A stretch of 64,000 nucleotides of DNA from Acinetobacter bereziniae LMG 1003 = CIP 70.12 (GTDB lineage Bacteria; Pseudomonadota; Gammaproteobacteria; Pseudomonadales; Moraxellaceae): contig NZ_KB849755.1 of the NCBI RefSeq assembly GCF_000368925.1, positions 1,682,318 through 1,746,317 on the forward strand, in the 5' to 3' direction. A program made the position numbers and the translations under genes. Position 1 is the first letter of the stretch; every line of letters starts with the position of its first letter. Under the pieces are notes generated by a model that was not told the DNA's origin, ran no database searches, and worked only from the letters and a program-made list of their open reading frames with translations. This document shows positions 61,225-64,000 of the stretch, piece by piece.

Positions 61225-62151
61225 GTGAAACTCATTCTTGCTCCCATGGAAGGCTTAACTGACCCCATCATGCGTGATGTTTTAACGCATGTCGGTAGTT
61301 TCGACTGGTGCGTGACTGAGTTTATCCGTGTAACAGACTCTGTCCTACCTGATCATATTTACCATAGCTACTGCCCAGAGCTCAAAAATGAAGGGAAAAC
61401 TGCTGCTGGAACACCTGTACATGTACAGTTTCTAGGAAATAATCCTGAAATGTTGGCTGCCAATGCCGTACGTGCTGCCGAACTGGGCGCACCTGCCATC
61501 GATATGAATTTTGGTTGCCCTGCAAAAACAGTCAACCGTCATCGAGGAGGTTCCGTACTTCTCGATGAGCCTGAGGTTGTACATGAGTTGGTTAAAGCAG
61601 TACGTGATGCTGTTCCACAACACATTCCAGTTTCTGCCAAAATGCGTTTGGGTTACATGGATCGAAACTTTACCCTTGAAAATGCGCATGCCATAGAAGA
61701 TGCTGGCGCTTCATGGCTTACAGTACACGCTCGAACCAAAGCGGACGGTTATACGCCACCTGCTTTTTGGGATCAACTTCAACCTATTCGTGAAGCCATT
61801 AAAATCAATGTGATTGCCAACGGTGAAATTTGGACCAATGCCGATGCCAAGCAATGCCAACTTGAATCAGGGTGCGAAGATTTAATGATCGGGCGTGGTG
61901 CAGTCACGACACCAGACTTAACACAATGCATCCGTAAAAATACAGATGAGCCGCTGATTACATGGTCAGAATTATTAAATTTACAGATTCGTTTTTTGAA
62001 CGGCACCTATAAAAAAGAAATGAATATGGTTGGGCGTTATAAACAATGGCTTGGAATGATGTCTAAGCATTACCCCGAAGCCAAGGCATTGTGGGATGAA
62101 ATTAAGCGTTTGAAAAAAATTGATGAAGTACTCGAAAAATTAAATGCTTAA
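61225..62151 (+). CDS. dusC: tRNA-dihydrouridine(16) synthase
   Basis: FMN-dependent reductase that makes dihydrouridine 16 in tRNAs. The 308-residue protein begins LILAPMEGLTDPIMRDVL and has the catalytic Cys in DMNFGCPAKTVNRHRGG, SAKMRLGY and VHARTKADGY. It is grouped with DusC rather than DusA/DusB by length and by the MEGLTDP and NRHRGG motifs. Translation begins with GTG. Its last 12 bases overlap the end of the convergent SseB-domain gene. Confidence 0.92.
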   Translation: MKLILAPMEGLTDPIMRDVLTHVGSFDWCVTEFIRVTDSVLPDHIYHSYCPELKNEGKTAAGTPVHVQFLGNNPEMLAANAVRAAELGAPAIDMNFGCPAKTVNRHRGGSVLLDEPEVVHELVKAVRDAVPQHIPVSAKMRLGYMDRNFTLENAHAIEDAGASWLTVHARTKADGYTPPAFWDQLQPIREAIKINVIANGEIWTNADAKQCQLESGCEDLMIGRGAVTTPDLTQCIRKNTDEPLITWSELLNLQIRFLNGTYKKEMNMVGRYKQWLGMMSKHYPEAKALWDEIKRLKKIDEVLEKLNA

Positions 62152-62517
62152 ATTATTAGAGTCTATTTGATCAATTTCTAAAATAGCTTTGATCTCTTCG
62201 GGTTGGAATTCTTTTGATAATGCTGAGGTTGGGTTCAATACTAAGGTTGCCCCTTTAGTCATTTCAAAAAACTGACGAGTATTCAAAGCAATATATTCAA
62301 CATCTACACCAATATCATTTTGAATGGTTTCAAGTTCAATAAAAAATGGAATGGCTTGATCACCTTCTGGTGTTTCCAAAATGCGGAATTCAACGTTCTT
62401 GTCTTTGTCCTGCGTCGCTAGACAATAAATTTCTGATGCTAAAAGTTGATCAATGAAATCAGGGATCAATTCGTAGTTTTCTTGAGTTTGAACAAAAAGT
62501 TGTTGTAAATTTGACAT
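62140..62517 (-). CDS. SseB N-terminal domain protein
   Basis: A 125-residue acidic soluble protein. The line LATQDKDKNVEFRILETPEG, FFIELETIQ and the C-terminal GATLVLNPTSALSKEFQPEEIK match the SseB N-terminal-domain pattern, which occurs in type III secretion and other small proteins of unknown job. No secretion cluster is nearby. The stop lies inside the end of the convergent dusC gene (12 bases shared). A function cannot be proposed. Confidence 0.75.
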   Translation of the reverse strand: MSNLQQLFVQTQENYELIPDFIDQLLASEIYCLATQDKDKNVEFRILETPEGDQAIPFFIELETIQNDIGVDVEYIALNTRQFFEMTKGATLVLNPTSALSKEFQPEEIKAILEIDQIDSNNLSI

Positions 62518-62553
62518 GTTATATATTATCTATTTTGGTGTTGCTAATATAGC

Positions 62554-63108
62554 TTATTCTCGATAGATATGGAATTGACCAGAAGAGTCAATTGGATCGC
62601 ATGATGCTTCAACTATAGTATGTGTCTTAAGCTTGACTTGATTTGTTGAAATTTCATCTTTTTCAAATGCAAAATTAAACAAAGAGTTTATATCATATTT
62701 TTCAGTTATTAAAAAATTTGAAAGCTTCAGAATATTATTTAAATCATTTTTTGAAATTTTATTACAATTTGGAAATAAATAATCAATAGATTTTAGCTTA
62801 CCAGGGTTTTGTGATGGATTTACAATTAACATTGAGGACTCCTCTAACTGGATATATTTTGAATTATCAATATCATTTTCATCGTAATTTTTTAATTTTT
62901 CAACTTTTACGATTTCAATTTTAATTAAATAATCCTTTAAGCTAGCAACTGTTACACTTTGCAAATCCAGCTTACTATATAAGGGTAAATTATAATATGG
63001 CGTAGATAGCTCTCTTGGTGTACAATCATGATCACAATCAGATTTCTTATAATCATCACAAGATGTAAGTAAAGGGATCAAACAAATCAGCCAAGTAAAT
63101 AATTTCAT
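62554..63108 (-). CDS. hypothetical lipoprotein
   Basis: Not recognised. A 184-residue predicted lipoprotein: MKLFTWLICLIPLLTSC is a signal peptide with lipobox LLTSC, lipidated Cys17. The mature N-terminus holds two more cysteines (SDCDHDC), probably a disulphide pair. The body is rich in Asn, Lys, Ile and Asp and strongly AT-biased compared with the core genes. The start overlaps the stop of the preceding gene by 4 bases, so the two are translated together. Gene content and composition suggest horizontal acquisition. Confidence 0.65.
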   Translation of the reverse strand: MKLFTWLICLIPLLTSCDDYKKSDCDHDCTPRELSTPYYNLPLYSKLDLQSVTVASLKDYLIKIEIVKVEKLKNYDENDIDNSKYIQLEESSMLIVNPSQNPGKLKSIDYLFPNCNKISKNDLNNILKLSNFLITEKYDINSLFNFAFEKDEISTNQVKLKTHTIVEASCDPIDSSGQFHIYRE

Positions 63109-63680
63109 AAATCACACTTCTCAGGCACTTCTTTACTCTGATAAATATTAAAATAGGTATTATTTTTTATGCGTTCAGTATTAAATTCCAACCAATAATC
63201 TTGAACATTTACTCTAGTCGTCACTAAAAAATTACAATATACATTCACATTGTTTTTGATATTTAAAAGATGCTGATTCATTAGTGATGTATATACTTTT
63301 TTCGCTTTCTTTTCATCAACTATGTTTAATGATGAAACAAGACTTATAGGAATAGTAGTATCTATATTGATTTTTTCAAATCTATTTCCATTATACCCTG
63401 CACTCAGATTTAATCGAATACTTTTGATTTTATTGAATTTAGGATTCGCTGCATAAATTTCAGAGAAGAGCTCTGGTGTATCACTGACACCATCAAAAAA
63501 ATAGATTTTCTTTACTGTTCCGCCATATGAAATCACTTCAAAGTGTCGACTGTTTTTGGCTACTTCATTATTCACATATCCGAATTTTTCGATATTTTTT
63601 ATAACTTTATCTAAAATTATTGGGGTAATACTCCCATTTTTAATTGATTTAATAAGTAGAAAAGCCAAAGTCCTTATCAC
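63105..63680 (-). CDS. hypothetical protein, possibly truncated at the 5' end
   Basis: Not recognised. A 191-residue protein, very rich in Asn, Ile and Lys, AT-biased. It is read from a GTG at 63680 that lies only eight bases after the stop of the IS3-type transposase, and a TAA is directly upstream in frame. No ATG occurs until late in the frame. The N-terminal FLLIKSIKNGSITPIIL is only weakly hydrophobic. It is likely that IS insertion removed the original start and promoter, but an intact short gene cannot be excluded. The stop overlaps the lipoprotein start. Confidence 0.55.
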   Translation of the reverse strand: MIRTLAFLLIKSIKNGSITPIILDKVIKNIEKFGYVNNEVAKNSRHFEVISYGGTVKKIYFFDGVSDTPELFSEIYAANPKFNKIKSIRLNLSAGYNGNRFEKINIDTTIPISLVSSLNIVDEKKAKKVYTSLMNQHLLNIKNNVNVYCNFLVTTRVNVQDYWLEFNTERIKNNTYFNIYQSKEVPEKCDL

Positions 63681-63688
63681 TGTTTAAA

Positions 63689-64000
63689 TTAAGGTGGTTT
63701 ACCATCAACTGACATATGTGGTCGTTCATGATTATAAAAGTGTTGCCATATTGTTGTATAGTCTTCAACTTCTTCAAGCTCTCGAAATAAATATTGATTC
63801 AAACATTCATATCTCACCGTCCTGTTGAAGCGATCGACATAAGCATTCTGTTGTGGATGACCAGGTTGGGTAAATACATGCTCAATTCCATGTTGAGTAC
63901 ACCATGCTTGCATTAAATCACTAACATACTCGGGTCCATTATCACTACGGATACGCTTTGGCTTACCTCGCCATGCAATTAATTGGTCTAATCCCCTCAG
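63689..64000 (-). mobile_element. IS3-family transposase (OrfB), partial at the window edge
   Basis: C-terminal part of a DDE transposase. The frame stays open to the window end, upstream of the internal Met at 63913. The second catalytic Asp is in SDNGPEYVSD, and the third region reads PGHPQQNAYVDRFNRTVR, where the usual catalytic Glu (YVERFN or YIERFN) is Asp. The C-terminal NHERPHMSVDGKPP ends earlier than in full-length relatives, which usually continue GGxTPxxxL. The substitution and short end suggest a decayed element. Terminal inverted repeats could not be identified. Confidence 0.88.

Noticed and set aside
1..64000. tRNA, rRNA, prophage, toxin-antitoxin or known anti-phage system
   Set aside because: Looked for T-loop-like GTTCRANNC sequences with paired arms, phage structural genes, paired small ORFs and nuclease/helicase/ATPase cassettes; none was supported apart from housekeeping ATPases.

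Overview
The window comes from a chromosome of the genus Acinetobacter (Moraxellaceae, Gammaproteobacteria). The evidence is the moderately AT-rich composition, the gene orders fabD-fabG-acpP, trpA-accD-folC-SPOR protein, bioA-bioF-bioC-bioD and smc-zipA-ligA, and the pairing of an OprB porin with a membrane PQQ glucose dehydrogenase. The species cannot be fixed from sequence reading alone. Most of the window is core chromosome.

Layout. 0.1-5.5 kb: a 1-Cys peroxiredoxin, a LysM/BON protein, the fatty-acid synthesis block fabD-fabG-acpP, then rpmF-yceD and the EF-P hydroxylase gene epmC. 5.7-9.2 kb: a YciO/YrdC-family protein, a MipA/OmpV outer-membrane protein, a metallo-beta-lactamase-fold hydrolase and a lipoprotein tyrosine phosphatase. 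9.2-13.2 kb: trpA-accD-folC-SPOR protein, a tightly overlapped operon. 13.6-27 kb: an accessory metabolic stretch with an NhaC-type antiporter, two AraC-type regulators, two tandem paralogues of a supposed metal-dependent hydrolase, a DUF2804 protein, a thiolase plus multifunctional beta-oxidation protein, two GNAT acetyltransferases and an alpha-methylacyl-CoA racemase-like protein. 27.4-31.2 kb: sugar porin and quinoprotein glucose dehydrogenase, which together oxidise aldoses in the periplasm. 31.3-35.5 kb: a Nudix hydrolase, an LtrA-type membrane protein, a structured MITE-like repeat, a SnoaL-like protein, a DUF1508 protein and an unknown.

35.6-40.4 kb: a nearly complete biotin locus transcribed bioH-bioA-bioF-bioC-bioD; the biotin ligase gene birA lies 15 kb further on and encodes a form without a DNA-binding domain. 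40.5-46 kb: redox and iron genes, namely an exported BCP-type peroxiredoxin, a bacterioferritin subunit lacking the haem ligand, and a TonB-dependent siderophore receptor with Fur-box-like palindromes upstream. 46.2-54.4 kb: ligA, zipA, smc and a GntR regulator preceded by clear palindromic operators. 54.6-62.5 kb: TauE/SafE transporter, birA-coaX, GST, a small alpha/beta hydrolase, ffh, a CcsA-type membrane protein, dusC and an SseB-domain protein. 62.5-64 kb: two unrecognised AT-rich genes beside a partial IS3-family transposase, the clearest sign of mobile DNA.

No rRNA, recognisable tRNA, CRISPR array, prophage or known defence system was seen. The observations most worth a second look are the diiron-like motif pattern in the tandem hydrolases, the hairpin-rich repeat at 33.1-33.3 kb, the operators in front of the GntR gene, the unknown regulator of the biotin operon, and the unknown gene pair at the right edge.
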